From Clostridium mobile (GTDB taxonomy: Bacteria > Bacillota > Clostridia > Clostridiales > Clostridiaceae), in assembly GCF_018918285.1 (NCBI RefSeq), contig NZ_JAHLQF010000002.1, forward strand, positions 620,001-684,000: 64,000 nucleotides of DNA, in the 5' to 3' direction. The notes beneath the pieces were generated by a model. The model was not told where the DNA came from. It searched no databases and was given only the letters and a program-made list of their open reading frames with translations. The translations under genes were made by a program, and so were the position numbers. Positions 26,682 through 36,313 of this stretch are shown here, piece by piece. Numbering within the stretch: the first letter of the stretch is position 1; every line of letters starts with the position of its first letter.

Positions 26682-27923
26682 TTGAAGATTAAAAAGAAAA
26701 CCGCCATGATCTTAAGCTTTACTGTGGGAACTTTAATGTTTGCAACAACTGCTATGGCGGAAGTGTCATCTAAGAGCGGGTATGATCAAGCTAAAGATGC
26801 ATTAAAATATTCCGCAGAAAGTTTTACAAGTAAGCTTTCAAACTATACTTTTGATGTTTCTATGAATATTAAGGATAATGGAAAAGTTATTATTTCTGAG
26901 AATATGGTAAATAAATACGATGTAACTAAAAAGGCAAGTGAGAACCTTCAGACAAGTATTAACAATGGCAAAAAGACAGAAGAGTACTACTATATAGATA
27001 AAAACGCTACTATTTCAACTGAGGGAGATGGAGCTACTTATTATGTAACTGAATATGAAAAACCATTAGAAGGAAGAACTTTTAGCAATCCATTTAAAGA
27101 GGAAGAAGCAGCAGATGTGGAAAAAATAATAGATGCTATGTTAGGCAGTTTGAAGGATTATGTGGTAGTAGATGAGAAAACTGATGGAAGTAAAGAGTTA
27201 TCTGGTTCCATAAGCGAAGCTCAAATACCAGCATTAATAAATGCAGTAAGCTCTTTTTTATTAAAACAACATTCAGTTAATAGAAATGATGGGCAGGGAA
27301 ATATTATGCCTTTAATTACTAAGGATGTATATGTAAAAGAAGTTAAAGGTAATATGACTGTAGATAAAAACGGGTTAATACAGCGCTTTTTCGGCACAGG
27401 AGTGATTGTAGGTAAAGATGATCAAGGAAAGGAACACAACTTAACTTTGGAGTTACTTGGTAAAGTATCTAATATTAACTCTACTGTTGTGAAGAGACCA
27501 GATCTTTCAGGGAAAAAAGTAGAAAAACATATAGAAAAGAATATGGATATAATTACAAAGCCTGAAATGTATGTAGGTAAATACAAAAATGATATTGTTA
27601 TAGAAAAAGATGGTAAGTTCCAAAAAATTGGGGAGAGAATTATAGATATTACACATTCTGATTCTAAATCTGTTGCTGGAAGATATCATGAAGAGTATGT
27701 AAAAGGATATGAGAATTACGCAGGAAAGAAAGCAGAATTTAAATTTGATGCTAAATATTATGGTGAACAAAATGATTACCATGCATCATTTGATATTGAA
27801 GGATCATCTGCTCAAGGTCATATGAATTTTTATAGAGAAGAACCAAAGTTATATTTCGGTATGCCAGCTACTCCTAATGGTAGAACATGGTATAATGGCG
27901 AGTTTAATAGAGTGTTTGAATAG
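26682..27923 (+). CDS. Secreted protein of unknown function
   Basis: 413 residues from a TTG behind AAAGGAG. A Sec signal peptide ends near TTAMAE. The mature protein is rich in beta-type, charged sequence with no cysteine cluster and no anchor. It contains one stretch (KQHSVNRNDGQGNIMPLITK) suggesting a flexible loop. The ABC exporter and two-component genes downstream (28150-31792) follow after a terminator, so co-regulation is possible but co-transcription is not implied. No domain recognised. Confidence 0.7.
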   Translation: MKIKKKTAMILSFTVGTLMFATTAMAEVSSKSGYDQAKDALKYSAESFTSKLSNYTFDVSMNIKDNGKVIISENMVNKYDVTKKASENLQTSINNGKKTEEYYYIDKNATISTEGDGATYYVTEYEKPLEGRTFSNPFKEEEAADVEKIIDAMLGSLKDYVVVDEKTDGSKELSGSISEAQIPALINAVSSFLLKQHSVNRNDGQGNIMPLITKDVYVKEVKGNMTVDKNGLIQRFFGTGVIVGKDDQGKEHNLTLELLGKVSNINSTVVKRPDLSGKKVEKHIEKNMDIITKPEMYVGKYKNDIVIEKDGKFQKIGERIIDITHSDSKSVAGRYHEEYVKGYENYAGKKAEFKFDAKYYGEQNDYHASFDIEGSSAQGHMNFYREEPKLYFGMPATPNGRTWYNGEFNRVFE

Positions 27924-28050
27924 TAATATGAAGAAATAAAAACATTCTACTAAATTTTTGAGAATGAAGAGATAAGAGGAAAAGTTAGGTTAACAACTTA
28001 AATAAAGAGTTAAGTAAGAATGAATAGTTTAGAATGAATGGTTAAAAATG

Positions 28051-28090
28051 AAGAGTAATGGATGAAATTCCATCCGTTACTCTTAGTTTT
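28051..28090 (+). terminator. Terminator after the secreted-protein gene
   Basis: AAGAGTAATGGATG pairs with CATCCGTTACTCTT (28071-28084, one wobble), followed by AGTTTTTAATTTTT. Confidence 0.8.
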
Positions 28091-28149
28091 TAATTTTTAA
28101 CTCTTAATTAAAAAAAGATTGCTGTGCAATTTTTAAAGGAGGGTTATAA

Positions 28150-28875
28150 TTGGAGAAGGTTATTGAGATAAATAACTTAAGCAAAGTATATAAAAATGGC
28201 AGAGGTATAATGGATATCAACCTTGAAATAAATAGAGGGGATATTTTTGGATTTTTAGGACCAAATGGGGCGGGTAAAACTACTGCTATGAAAATTATGA
28301 CAGGACTTATAAAGCCAGATAGTGGTAGTGTTAAAATTTTAGGTTATAGTGTATTAGAACAATTTGAAAAAGCTATGGAAAAGGTAGGGTGTATCATTGA
28401 AACAGCAGAGTCCTATCAATATCTCACTGCTTATGAAAATCTTAAACAATTTTCAAGATATTATAAGAATATTGATGACAAGAGGATTAATGAAGTTTTA
28501 GAACTTACAGGTATATTAAGGTTTAAAGATGAAAAAACAAGAAAATTTTCCCTTGGAATGAAGCAGAGACTTGGAATTGCAGCGGCAATTCTATCCAGAC
28601 CTGAAATTGTCATTTTAGATGAACCTCTAAATGGCTTAGATGTTGAGGGAATGATTGATATGAGAAATCTTATAAAAAGCCTTGCAAAAGAAGAGAAGAC
28701 AACATTTTTTATATCAAGCCATCTTATTCATGATGTTGAGCTTACCTGTAGCAAGATAGGGGTTCTTTATAATGGAAAAATGCTTAATGTGGATACAACT
28801 AAAAACATATTAAATAATTATGCCTCATTGGAAAACTATTTTATAAGCGAGGTGGAACGAAATGGTAGAATTTAA
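28150..28875 (+). CDS. ABC transporter ATP-binding protein
   Basis: 241 residues from TTG behind AAAGGAGGG. Walker A is GPNGAGKTT, the signature FSLGMKQRLGIAAA, Walker B IVILDEPLNGLD and the H loop SSHLI. ABC-2 exporter type, like CcmA/BcrA ATPases. The stop overlaps the permease gene by 14 bases. Probably regulated by the two-component pair encoded just downstream. Confidence 0.92.
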   Translation: MEKVIEINNLSKVYKNGRGIMDINLEINRGDIFGFLGPNGAGKTTAMKIMTGLIKPDSGSVKILGYSVLEQFEKAMEKVGCIIETAESYQYLTAYENLKQFSRYYKNIDDKRINEVLELTGILRFKDEKTRKFSLGMKQRLGIAAAILSRPEIVILDEPLNGLDVEGMIDMRNLIKSLAKEEKTTFFISSHLIHDVELTCSKIGVLYNGKMLNVDTTKNILNNYASLENYFISEVERNGRI

Positions 28876-29614
28876 GGCTGCTGTAATTAATGAAGTTGAG
28901 AAGTTATATAAAAAGAAGAAGATTTTAGTAGCAGCAATAATATCATTGATTTTCATCGTAATAGGACAACTTACTATTACTGGACTGAGGAGTGGCTTTG
29001 GATTAAGGGGAACCTCCAGTATGGAGTTTCCAATATTAGTACTCTCTATTGTAGTTAATAGTATATTACCGCTTTTTGCTACATTTATCACCATAGATAG
29101 TTTTTCAGGAGAATTTTCTCAAAACACTATGAAGATTGCAATTACAAGACCCATTACAAGATTAAAGTTTTTTACTGCTAAAATAGTAGCTATAATGTTT
29201 TTTATATTGATTAATCTTTTGTTTGTAATGATTTTTTCAACTATTGTAGGGGTTATTTTTAATGCAAACTCTTTTACTCTGCAAGGAATGATGAGAATAA
29301 TTATATCCTATATAGTTACTATAATTCCTATGATGGTTTTAGTATTATTAGTTACAGTGTTTACTAACATTCTAAGAAGTGGAATAGGTGTGTTTTTTTT
29401 ATCAGTTCTTGTTTTTAGCGTGTTTAAAGTAATGGAGGTTATTTTTTCACAATACTCAGGGATATTTTTCACCTCAATGTTTAGGTGGTATAATCTATGG
29501 ATAATGAGCAGTTTTCCATTTTTAAAGATTCTTCGTCAGTTTATGATGATGAGCAGTTATGGAATATTACTCTTTACACTTGGGTATTATTTATTTGATA
29601 AAAAAGATTTTTAA
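28862..29614 (+). CDS. ABC-2 type permease
   Basis: 250 residues with six membrane helices, starting MVEFKAAVINEVEKLYKKKK before the first helix, and with the SGEFSQNTMKIAITRPITR loop after helix 2 that is typical of ABC-2 permeases. It pairs with the ATPase encoded upstream. Substrate unknown; in this kind of operon it is often a peptide antibiotic. Confidence 0.88.
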   Translation: MVEFKAAVINEVEKLYKKKKILVAAIISLIFIVIGQLTITGLRSGFGLRGTSSMEFPILVLSIVVNSILPLFATFITIDSFSGEFSQNTMKIAITRPITRLKFFTAKIVAIMFFILINLLFVMIFSTIVGVIFNANSFTLQGMMRIIISYIVTIIPMMVLVLLVTVFTNILRSGIGVFFLSVLVFSVFKVMEVIFSQYSGIFFTSMFRWYNLWIMSSFPFLKILRQFMMMSSYGILLFTLGYYLFDKKDF

Positions 29615-29623
29615 GGTGGAAAA

Positions 29624-31075
29624 ATGGATATAAAAAAACGACTAATAATATCTAATACAATAACGGCTATAGTGCCACTTATCATCACCATTATATTCAT
29701 GTATGGCTCTGTATTTGTTTCTTCAAAGATTTTTAGTAATGAGCCGGACTATGATGGTTTTAAAGATGGGGTGGCCGTAAGGTCTGAATTAGTAAATATT
29801 AGAAATGATATATTGAAGCAAAATATTGAAGATATTGAAGGGACCAAATTTCAAGATGATTTATCATATAGGCTTTCAGATTTAGATGGTAAATTCATAA
29901 TTGTTAAAGGACATAAAATTATATCTAGTCCTAAGGATATGAACAAAATAGATATAGAAAAAACTATGGAAATATTAAGAGAAAATCTTCTGGAAAAAAG
30001 AGTTGTGATAAATAATATTCATTATATGGCTGAAGTTATAGATTTAAACTTAAAAGGTGGAACTAGTGGAAATATAGTGTTGTTAGCTCCTATAGGAGAA
30101 GAAATAAATGAATTTAATAAACTTGTACTTATCGCTATTGTGGTTTATATAATATCTTTTATAGTAACTAACATAATCATGTCCTACCTTTTTTCTGAGA
30201 GAATAATAAAACCTATTAATTTTTTAAAAGAAGCTACAACTGAAATCAGTAATGGAAACTTAGATTGTGAGATTATTGAAGATGGGGATCGTGAGATAAG
30301 GGAATTGTGTCATGGCTTTGAGGCCATGAGGGTTCAGCTTAAGGATTCTATAGTTATGAAAATGAAGTACGATGATAATCGTAAGGTCCTTATATCTAGT
30401 ATCTCCCATGATCTAAAGACACCAATAACATCAATAAAAGGCTATGTAGAGGGAATTTTAGATGGAGTGGCAAATACACCTGAAAAAAGAGAAAACTATT
30501 TAAAAACTATTTATTCAAAGGCTGAACATATTGATCATATGATTGATGACTTGCTTTTATATTCAAAACTGGATTTAAAACAGATACCTTTTAATTTTGA
30601 AAAAATAGATATTGTTCAGTATTTAAATTTTTGTATTTCTGAAAGTGAACCTGAACTTATAAAGGATAATATAAAAATAAGTTTAAAAAATGAACTAAAG
30701 ATTTCTAAATACGTTATGATGGATAGGGAGAGAATGAGAAGGGTTATTTTAAATATTATAGAAAATTCTCGTAAGTACATGGATAAAGAGCAGGGTGAAA
30801 TAAAATTAAATCTGCGGGAAACAAATTCTAGTGTTATAATTGAAATAAGAGATAATGGGGCTGGAATTGATAATAATGATATAAATAAAATATTTCATAG
30901 ATTTTATAGAGCAGATTCTGCAAGAAGCGGAGCCAAGGGTAGTGGATTAGGTCTTGCTATTGCAAAACAGATTGTTGAGGGACATAAAGGCAGGATATGG
31001 GCAGTTGGTCATGAGAATGAAGGAACGAGTATTATGATATCCCTTGGGAAAGCAATGGAAAATAAGCATGGATAA
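29624..31075 (+). CDS. Sensor histidine kinase
   Basis: 483 residues. Membrane helices at about 11-32 and 165-190 bracket a ~130-residue extracellular sensor. HAMP follows, then HisKA with SSISHDLKTPITSIKGYVEG, then HATPase with NIIENSRKYM, DNGAGID, and GSGLGLAIAKQI. It is co-transcribed with the response regulator that follows 21 bases later and with the upstream ABC genes. Confidence 0.92.
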   Translation: MDIKKRLIISNTITAIVPLIITIIFMYGSVFVSSKIFSNEPDYDGFKDGVAVRSELVNIRNDILKQNIEDIEGTKFQDDLSYRLSDLDGKFIIVKGHKIISSPKDMNKIDIEKTMEILRENLLEKRVVINNIHYMAEVIDLNLKGGTSGNIVLLAPIGEEINEFNKLVLIAIVVYIISFIVTNIIMSYLFSERIIKPINFLKEATTEISNGNLDCEIIEDGDREIRELCHGFEAMRVQLKDSIVMKMKYDDNRKVLISSISHDLKTPITSIKGYVEGILDGVANTPEKRENYLKTIYSKAEHIDHMIDDLLLYSKLDLKQIPFNFEKIDIVQYLNFCISESEPELIKDNIKISLKNELKISKYVMMDRERMRRVILNIIENSRKYMDKEQGEIKLNLRETNSSVIIEIRDNGAGIDNNDINKIFHRFYRADSARSGAKGSGLGLAIAKQIVEGHKGRIWAVGHENEGTSIMISLGKAMENKHG

Positions 31076-31096
31076 TATTTGGAGGTTTTCAAGCAT

Positions 31097-31792
31097 ATGA
31101 AAAGAATATTAATAGTCGAAGATGATCTAAGTATTGCTGAACTTCAAAGAGATTACTTAGAACTCTCAGGTTTTGAAGTGAAGATCTGTACCGATGGAGT
31201 AAGCGGTTTAAATGAAATAAAAGAAAATAAATATGATTTAATAATTCTTGATGTTATGCTTCCTAAAATTGATGGTCTTGATATATTGAGAATCATTCAT
31301 GATTATAAGGATGTACCTGTTTTAATGGTTTCTGCTAAAAAAGAAGAAATTGATAAAATAAAAGGGTTAAGTCTTGGGGCGGATGATTACATAACAAAAC
31401 CTTTTAGCCCAGGAGAATTAGTTGCTAGGGTTAAGTCTCACATTCAGAATTACGAGAGAATGAGAAATAGGTTTTGTAATAAGCCAATTAATAATAGTAT
31501 TGTAATAAGGGGGCTTGAAATACTAAAAGACTCAAGACAGGTATTTATAAACGGCAAAGAAGTTAGTTTAACACAAAAAGAATTTGAATTATTATTGTAT
31601 ATGGCTGAAAATCCTAACAGGGTATTTGGAAAAGACGAACTTTTCGAAAGGATTTGGGGTCTTGACTCCCTCGGGGATAATGCTACTATCACAGTACACG
31701 TTAGAAAAATACGAGAAAAGATTGAATCAAATCCATCAGAACCACAGTACATTGAAACCCTTTGGGGAGTTGGATATAGAGTTAGAGTATAA
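31097..31792 (+). CDS. OmpR-family response regulator
   Basis: About 231 residues. The receiver has IVEDDLS, acceptor Asp in LIILDVMLPKIDG and YITKPFSP; the winged helix ends in LWGVGYRVRV. ATG 31097 lies 12 bases after GGAGG; an earlier TTG overlaps that site. Partner of the kinase upstream. This reversed order (ABC genes, kinase, regulator) differs from the first two systems in the window. Confidence 0.92.
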   Translation: MKRILIVEDDLSIAELQRDYLELSGFEVKICTDGVSGLNEIKENKYDLIILDVMLPKIDGLDILRIIHDYKDVPVLMVSAKKEEIDKIKGLSLGADDYITKPFSPGELVARVKSHIQNYERMRNRFCNKPINNSIVIRGLEILKDSRQVFINGKEVSLTQKEFELLLYMAENPNRVFGKDELFERIWGLDSLGDNATITVHVRKIREKIESNPSEPQYIETLWGVGYRVRV

Positions 31793-31987
31793 TGGCTATA
31801 AAATAAAGAAGTTCTGAAATTTTTCGCTATAATTTGACACAAATCCTGTTGTAATAGTATTGTATTCTTAATATAATATTGGTATAATACATTAAGATTG
31901 TTATAATTGTAGATTAATTTTATATTTAAGCTAAAGAATACCGAATTCATTCATATCTTGATATTTTTGAAATAGGAGAAAATGCAT

Positions 31988-33130
31988 ATGAAAGAATTTA
32001 GTATTAGTACAAATGTATATTTTGGAGAAGGGTCTTTAGATAGACTGAGTGAAATTAATAATAAAAGAGTACTGATAGTATGTGATAAATTTATGGAAAC
32101 TTCAGGTATGGCTAAAAAAGTACAAGAAAAGCTTGTTGATTGTGAAGTAGCTATATATAGTGATATTGTGCCTGATCCATCTGTAGAAGTTATCGCTGCT
32201 GGTATTAAAAAATTACAAAGTTGTAATGCACAGATTATTATAGCCCTTGGTGGAGGTTCATCAATTGATGGCGCTAAGGCAATTAGAGAATATGCAAAAA
32301 AAATTACTGGAGGGGTTTCCTCTATAGAAGAGTTTTACGCTATACCTACTACAAGTGGTACAGGCTCTGAAGTAACTGAATATGCAGTAATTACAAATAA
32401 ACAAGAAGGATTAAAATATGCTCTTACAGATAAATCTCTTCTTCCAACAGTTGCCATTCTTGATCCTGAACTAGTTAAATCTGTACCTAAAGCTATAACG
32501 GCTGATACAGGGATGGATGTAATCACACATGCTATGGAAGCTTATGTTTCAAAGAATGCTACTGATTTCTCAGATGCTCTTGCAGAAAAAGCTATTACTT
32601 TAGCATTTAGATTTTTACCACAAGCTTATGCTGATGGAAATAATATAGTAGCAAGAGAAAAGCTTCACAATGCATCATGCCTTGCTGGTATGGCATTTAA
32701 CGCAGCTGGACTTGGAATTACTCATAGTTTAGCTCATGCTGTAGGTGGGAAATTGCATATTTCTCATGGAAGAAGCAATGCAATTATACTTCCTCATGTA
32801 ATTGAATATAATGCTAATTTAAATAAAGATTCATTTCATGTTGAATATAGCATAGCAGCTAAAAAATATCAAAGACTTGCTAAATTATTGGAATTACATG
32901 CACCAAATGTAAATATTGGTGTTAATAATCTAATTAAAAGCGTTGTAGAACTTCAAAAGACATTGATGATTCCAACAACATTAAAAGAACAAGGTGCTGA
33001 TATGAATTTGGCTCAAGCATCAAGAGAAGAAATTATTAATGCAGCTCTTAAGGATGTATGTACAACAGTAAATCCTAGAGAAGCTTCAAGAGAAGATCTA
33101 TCAAAAATTTTATCTAAAATTTTTGAATAA
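31988..33130 (+). CDS. Iron-containing alcohol dehydrogenase (CutO/EutG-like)
   Basis: About 380 residues. The nucleotide motif is [14 protein letters not shown]. The iron site runs through [16 protein letters not shown] and the signature [21 protein letters not shown], with conserved His residues. It should reduce acetaldehyde to ethanol and regenerate NAD+ for the microcompartment. ATG 31988 has AGGAGA 8 bases upstream. It is a separate unit with its own terminator, just before the MerR gene. I place it with the cut genes by function and position. Confidence 0.88.
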   Translation: MKEFSISTNVYFGEGSLDRLSEINNKRVLIVCDKFMETSGMAKKVQEKLVDCEVAIYSDIVPDPSVEVIAAGIKKLQSCNAQIIIALGGGSSIDGAKAIREYAKKITGGVSSIEEFYAIPTTSGTGSEVTEYAVITNKQEGLKYALTDKSLLPTVAILDPELVKSVPKAITADTGMDVITHAMEAYVSKNATDFSDALAEKAITLAFRFLPQAYADGNNIVAREKLHNASCLAGMAFNAAGLGITHSLAHAVGGKLHISHGRSNAIILPHVIEYNANLNKDSFHVEYSIAAKKYQRLAKLLELHAPNVNIGVNNLIKSVVELQKTLMIPTTLKEQGADMNLAQASREEIINAALKDVCTTVNPREASREDLSKILSKIFE

Positions 33131-33143
33131 AATATTGTAATAT

Positions 33144-33178
33144 AAACCACTCATTAATGGGTGGTTTATATTTTTTTT
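33144..33178 (+). terminator. Terminator after alcohol dehydrogenase
   Basis: AAACCACTCAT pairs with ATGGGTGGTTT, followed by ATATTTTTTTTG. Confidence 0.85.
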
Positions 33179-33267
33179 GTTCATTTTTTCAGAAAAGTTG
33201 AAAAAATAGATGTAATAAAATATAATTTAAACATAATTTAATTTTTTTGAAAAAAGGAGGCTTCAAT

Positions 33268-34098
33268 ATGAAAGAAGAATTATATTCGATAGGGAAAGTT
33301 GGAGAAATATGTAGAATAACTCAAAAAGCACTTAGATTTTATGATAAAAAGAACATCTTATCTCCTGATAAAGTGTCTGATGAAAGTGGCTATAGATATT
33401 ATAGCAAGAAAACTTTATTATCTGTGCCAGTGATAAAATATTATAAGCAAAGTGGATTTACCCTTGATGAAATGAGAACTTTTTTAAAAGGAACCACCTA
33501 TGATTCTATTCATAAAAGCTTTAGAAATAAAATTGAAGAATTAAAAGAACTTGAGAGAGAAATAAATTTAAAAATAAGATCCGTTAAAGATTGGGACGAT
33601 CTTATAGTTGAGGCACAAATGGTAATTGAAAATAATGTCTCTGATGTGGCTATAAAATATATAGATAATCGTATTTTAACATTTTTAGATCAAGATTTTG
33701 AATATGACTATACGGATTCTATAATTAATATAGAATTTACCAATTATATAGATAGTATAAATAATGCAATAACAGGTCCTGTAATTATACGTTTTCCCTG
33801 CTTTGAGGATAAAATTAATGGAAAATGCAATAAGATGAGGATAATGCAAGAAACAATTTTAAAGTGTAACGAAGAAGCAAGCACTGAATTTGGTGGTTGG
33901 ATGGTAGCTTCTTGTTATCATATAGGATCTCATGAAACAATTAATGAAACATATAAAAAAATAAAAGAGTGGACAAAAGAACATGGTTATGTATGTGCTG
34001 AAGAATCTTATGAAAGATATGTAACAGATTATTGGACTACTAAAAATATTGATAAATTCGTAACAGAAATTTTGATCAAAGTCAGTAGGAAAAAATAA
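33268..34098 (+). CDS. MerR-family regulator with effector-binding domain, likely choline-operon activator
   Basis: 276 residues. The N-terminal MerR winged helix reads YSIGKVGEICRITQKALRFYD and GYRYYSKKTL. A coiled coil (~75-115) follows, then a C-terminal GyrI/BmrR-like ligand domain (~120-276). The BmrR group binds bulky cations in an acidic, aromatic pocket, and choline is a quaternary ammonium ion, so choline is an attractive ligand (inference). It stands directly before the cut operon, whose promoter has the long spacer typical of MerR targets. ATG 33268 follows AAAGGAGG. Confidence 0.82.
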   Translation: MKEELYSIGKVGEICRITQKALRFYDKKNILSPDKVSDESGYRYYSKKTLLSVPVIKYYKQSGFTLDEMRTFLKGTTYDSIHKSFRNKIEELKELEREINLKIRSVKDWDDLIVEAQMVIENNVSDVAIKYIDNRILTFLDQDFEYDYTDSIINIEFTNYIDSINNAITGPVIIRFPCFEDKINGKCNKMRIMQETILKCNEEASTEFGGWMVASCYHIGSHETINETYKKIKEWTKEHGYVCAEESYERYVTDYWTTKNIDKFVTEILIKVSRKK

Positions 34099-34571
34099 TT
34101 TTATGACAATTAAAACGTTGACCCTAGGGTAAGGTATAAAAGCCTAATAATGCTTAGCTTATGGAGAATCGATATTAATAGATATGCTTTATCTATTAAT
34201 GTATGAAGTTAAAGTTAAAGTTATACTAATCGTAATTCGGGTATAACCACGTTTGTTACTTAACAAACGTAACTTTAAAATCCATAAGCTATTTGTAATT
34301 ATATGTTAATTTTCAAGTGTACCTATGATTATAAAATTTTTAATATTTCTGCAAAATATTTGTTGACTTTACCCCAAAGGGAAAGGACTATAATTTGCTT
34401 AAAGAATAAAACTGCAAGATACAAATGAAAAGGTGTTCAGTAGTATAAAAATAGAATGTACCAAATTATAACAATCTTAGATCATACTTAAAGTATGATC
34501 ATCGTAAATTTTTATTTAATAATATAAATTTAAAGATTATTAATCCGCATAAGCGAAAGGAGTTTTAATTT
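34099..34571. other. Regulatory region and long leader of the cut operon
   Basis: No gene seen. Contents in order: TTGACCCTAGGGTAAGG at 34118-34134 with a central palindrome; ATTAATAGATA/TATCTATTAAT hairpin (34174-34200); ACGTTTGTT/AACAAACGT hairpin (about 34250-34271); a MerR-type promoter (34363-34394); and GATCATACTT/AAGTATGATC, a 10-bp palindrome (34480-34500) in the ~170-base leader. None of the hairpins has a clear U tract. Confidence 0.65.
34363..34394 (+). promoter_or_regulatory. MerR-type promoter of the cut operon
   Basis: TTGACT (34363-34368), a 20-base spacer, and TATAAT (34389-34394). MerR activators act on promoters with overlong (19-20 base) spacers by untwisting them. The spacer itself holds an imperfect dyad, CTTTACCCCAAAGGGAAAGG. 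Confidence 0.75.
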
Positions 34572-35669
34572 ATGAATGCAGTTTCAAAAGTAGCAAGTTT
34601 AGAAGCAACCGCTGCGAAAAAGAAGCTATCAAGTAATTTCTTCAAAAAGGGTGTATCCCTAGCTTTATTTTCAGGGCTTGCCTATGGATTATATACGGCA
34701 TCTCTAACTATGGGTATGACTAAGGGAGTTTGGGCTGACTGGTATGGCGATAATACCGCTGGGTTATCAGCATTTGTTGTGGCGTATTTGCTTGCGGCAA
34801 TTGGTAATGCCATAAATGACACATGTAGTGCTATTTGGGCACTTTTATATTCAGGAGTTAAAGGTAAATTTAAAGACTTCGTGAGATGTATTAACACAAA
34901 ACCAGGACGCATTATGATATTAGCAGCTCTTATCGGAGGACCTGTAGCTGGTACTGCTTATGTTATAGCTATTCAAATGGCTGGTTCAATAGTTGTTCCA
35001 ATATCAGCTCTTTGTCCTGCTATTGCTGCTATATTAGGTAAAGTTTTATACAAGCAGGAATTAAATAAACGTATGGCTTTGGGTATTGGTGTATGTGTAT
35101 TTGCCAGCTTTTTAATTGGTAGTACAGGATTTAGTGGTGGCGCTTCAGCAGGCACTTTCGTTGGAATTTTAATAGCTATTATTGCTGCTCTTGGATGGGG
35201 ATTTGAAGGTTGTGTAGCTGGATATGGTTCAGCAATGATTGACCCTGAAATTGGTATTTGTATACGACAAGTAATATCAGGTATAGCAAATCTATTTATT
35301 TTAGTTCCGATTTTTGGAATGATGGCTGGTGGAATTAATATTTCTACTGATCTTGTTATACAAGCATTTACAAGCACTTCCGCAATGCCTTGGTTTGTTT
35401 TAAGTGGTTTATTATCATTTATCACATTTATGACATGGTATGCTGGAAACAGTATGTGCGGAGCGGGACTTGGTACTGCATGCAATGGCACATATTCCTT
35501 CTTTGGACCATTATTCTGCTTATTGTTATTAGGAGTATATGGTGGAATGGACGGATGGGCACTACCTCCTGTTGCTTGGATCGGAGCCCTAATAATGATG
35601 TTTGGTATTCTTACAATATCTATGAATCCACTTGATTTATTAAAAAGAAAAAAGACGGAGGTAGAATAG
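34572..35669 (+). CDS. DMT-superfamily transporter, probable choline carrier
   Basis: 365 residues with ten membrane helices in two halves (EamA-like): the first half runs about 25-185 and the second 190-355, with Gly-rich turns such as LIGGPVAGTAYVIAIQMAG. It is the first gene of the cut operon, and a DMT-type carrier there would be expected to bring in choline or move trimethylamine; the substrate is inferred from position. AAAGGAG precedes the ATG. Confidence 0.78.
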   Translation: MNAVSKVASLEATAAKKKLSSNFFKKGVSLALFSGLAYGLYTASLTMGMTKGVWADWYGDNTAGLSAFVVAYLLAAIGNAINDTCSAIWALLYSGVKGKFKDFVRCINTKPGRIMILAALIGGPVAGTAYVIAIQMAGSIVVPISALCPAIAAILGKVLYKQELNKRMALGIGVCVFASFLIGSTGFSGGASAGTFVGILIAIIAALGWGFEGCVAGYGSAMIDPEIGICIRQVISGIANLFILVPIFGMMAGGINISTDLVIQAFTSTSAMPWFVLSGLLSFITFMTWYAGNSMCGAGLGTACNGTYSFFGPLFCLLLLGVYGGMDGWALPPVAWIGALIMMFGILTISMNPLDLLKRKKTEVE

Positions 35670-35936
35670 ATGAAACCACTTAATTATGCAATTTTAAAAT
35701 ATTTTACTAAAGTTGAAGAAGCTTGTGCTGATGACGTTATAGAGGCGTTAAAGGGGGAATATGGAAGTTTTAAGGCCTTAACAAAGAAAGCTGTAACTAA
35801 CGCTTTAATGACAGCAGAAGCCAATGGTCTTATTGAAGAAACAAGATTTGAATTAGATAAAAATAAAGAGTTGAGGGTTTATTATCACGCACATGAAGAG
35901 GGTGCAGCTACAATTAACAAATATATTAAAGATTAA
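35670..35936 (+). CDS. Small winged-helix-like protein in the cut operon
   Basis: 88 residues, beginning MKPLNYAILKYFTKVEEACA and continuing DDVIEALKGEYG...LTKKAVTNALMTAEANGLIEE. This is a helix-turn-helix-like layout (three helices then a short beta wing, ELRVYYHAHEEG). Its ATG comes directly after the transporter's stop. Possibly a second transcription factor or an adaptor; no named family is recognised. Confidence 0.6.
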   Translation: MKPLNYAILKYFTKVEEACADDVIEALKGEYGSFKALTKKAVTNALMTAEANGLIEETRFELDKNKELRVYYHAHEEGAATINKYIKD

Positions 35937-35993
35937 TTTTGTTATAAGAAATAAAAAAATATATTTTGATAAAAAAGAGAGGAGGAATTATAG

Positions 35994-36290
35994 ATGAGAT
36001 ACTATGGAGATGAGGCTTTAGGCCTTGTAGAAACAATAGGATTAGTTCCTGCACTTGAAGCTGCCGATAAAATGCTTAAGGCCGCTAATGTTGAATTAAT
36101 TTCATATGAAAATGTTGGTTCGACTCTTGTAACAATTATGATAAAAGGTGATGTTGGTGCAGTAAAAGCTGCTGTAGAAGCTGGCGCCGAAGCGGCTAGA
36201 GCTATTGGCAAATTAACAGCACACAATGTTATGCCACGTCCTATTAGAGAGGTTGGAGATATTGTGTCAGTACACGATATCGATTTATAA
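35994..36290 (+). CDS. Microcompartment shell protein BMC-H (1)
   Basis: 98 residues, a single BMC domain: ALGLVETIGLVPALEAADKM, pore-loop region ENVGSTLVTIMIKGD, then VGAVKAAVEAGAEAA. BMC-H proteins form hexagonal tiles whose central pore passes small molecules. A short N-terminal extension (MRYYGDE) precedes the domain and IREVGDIVSVHDIDL follows it. AGGAGG is 7-8 bases upstream. Pore loop is VGST here. Confidence 0.93.
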   Translation: MRYYGDEALGLVETIGLVPALEAADKMLKAANVELISYENVGSTLVTIMIKGDVGAVKAAVEAGAEAARAIGKLTAHNVMPRPIREVGDIVSVHDIDL

Positions 36291-36313
36291 AAGAGGAAGG
36301 AAAGGATACACAT

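Noticed and set aside
34118-34140. TTGACCCTAGGGTAAGGTATAAA as a second promoter of the MerR type
   Set aside because: Only 11 bases separate the -35-like and -10-like blocks, too few for transcription; it may be a decayed operator.
34228-34240. ATCGTAAT-like sequence near the cut promoter as another SigI promoter
   Set aside because: No ACC-type block lies 17-18 bases upstream.
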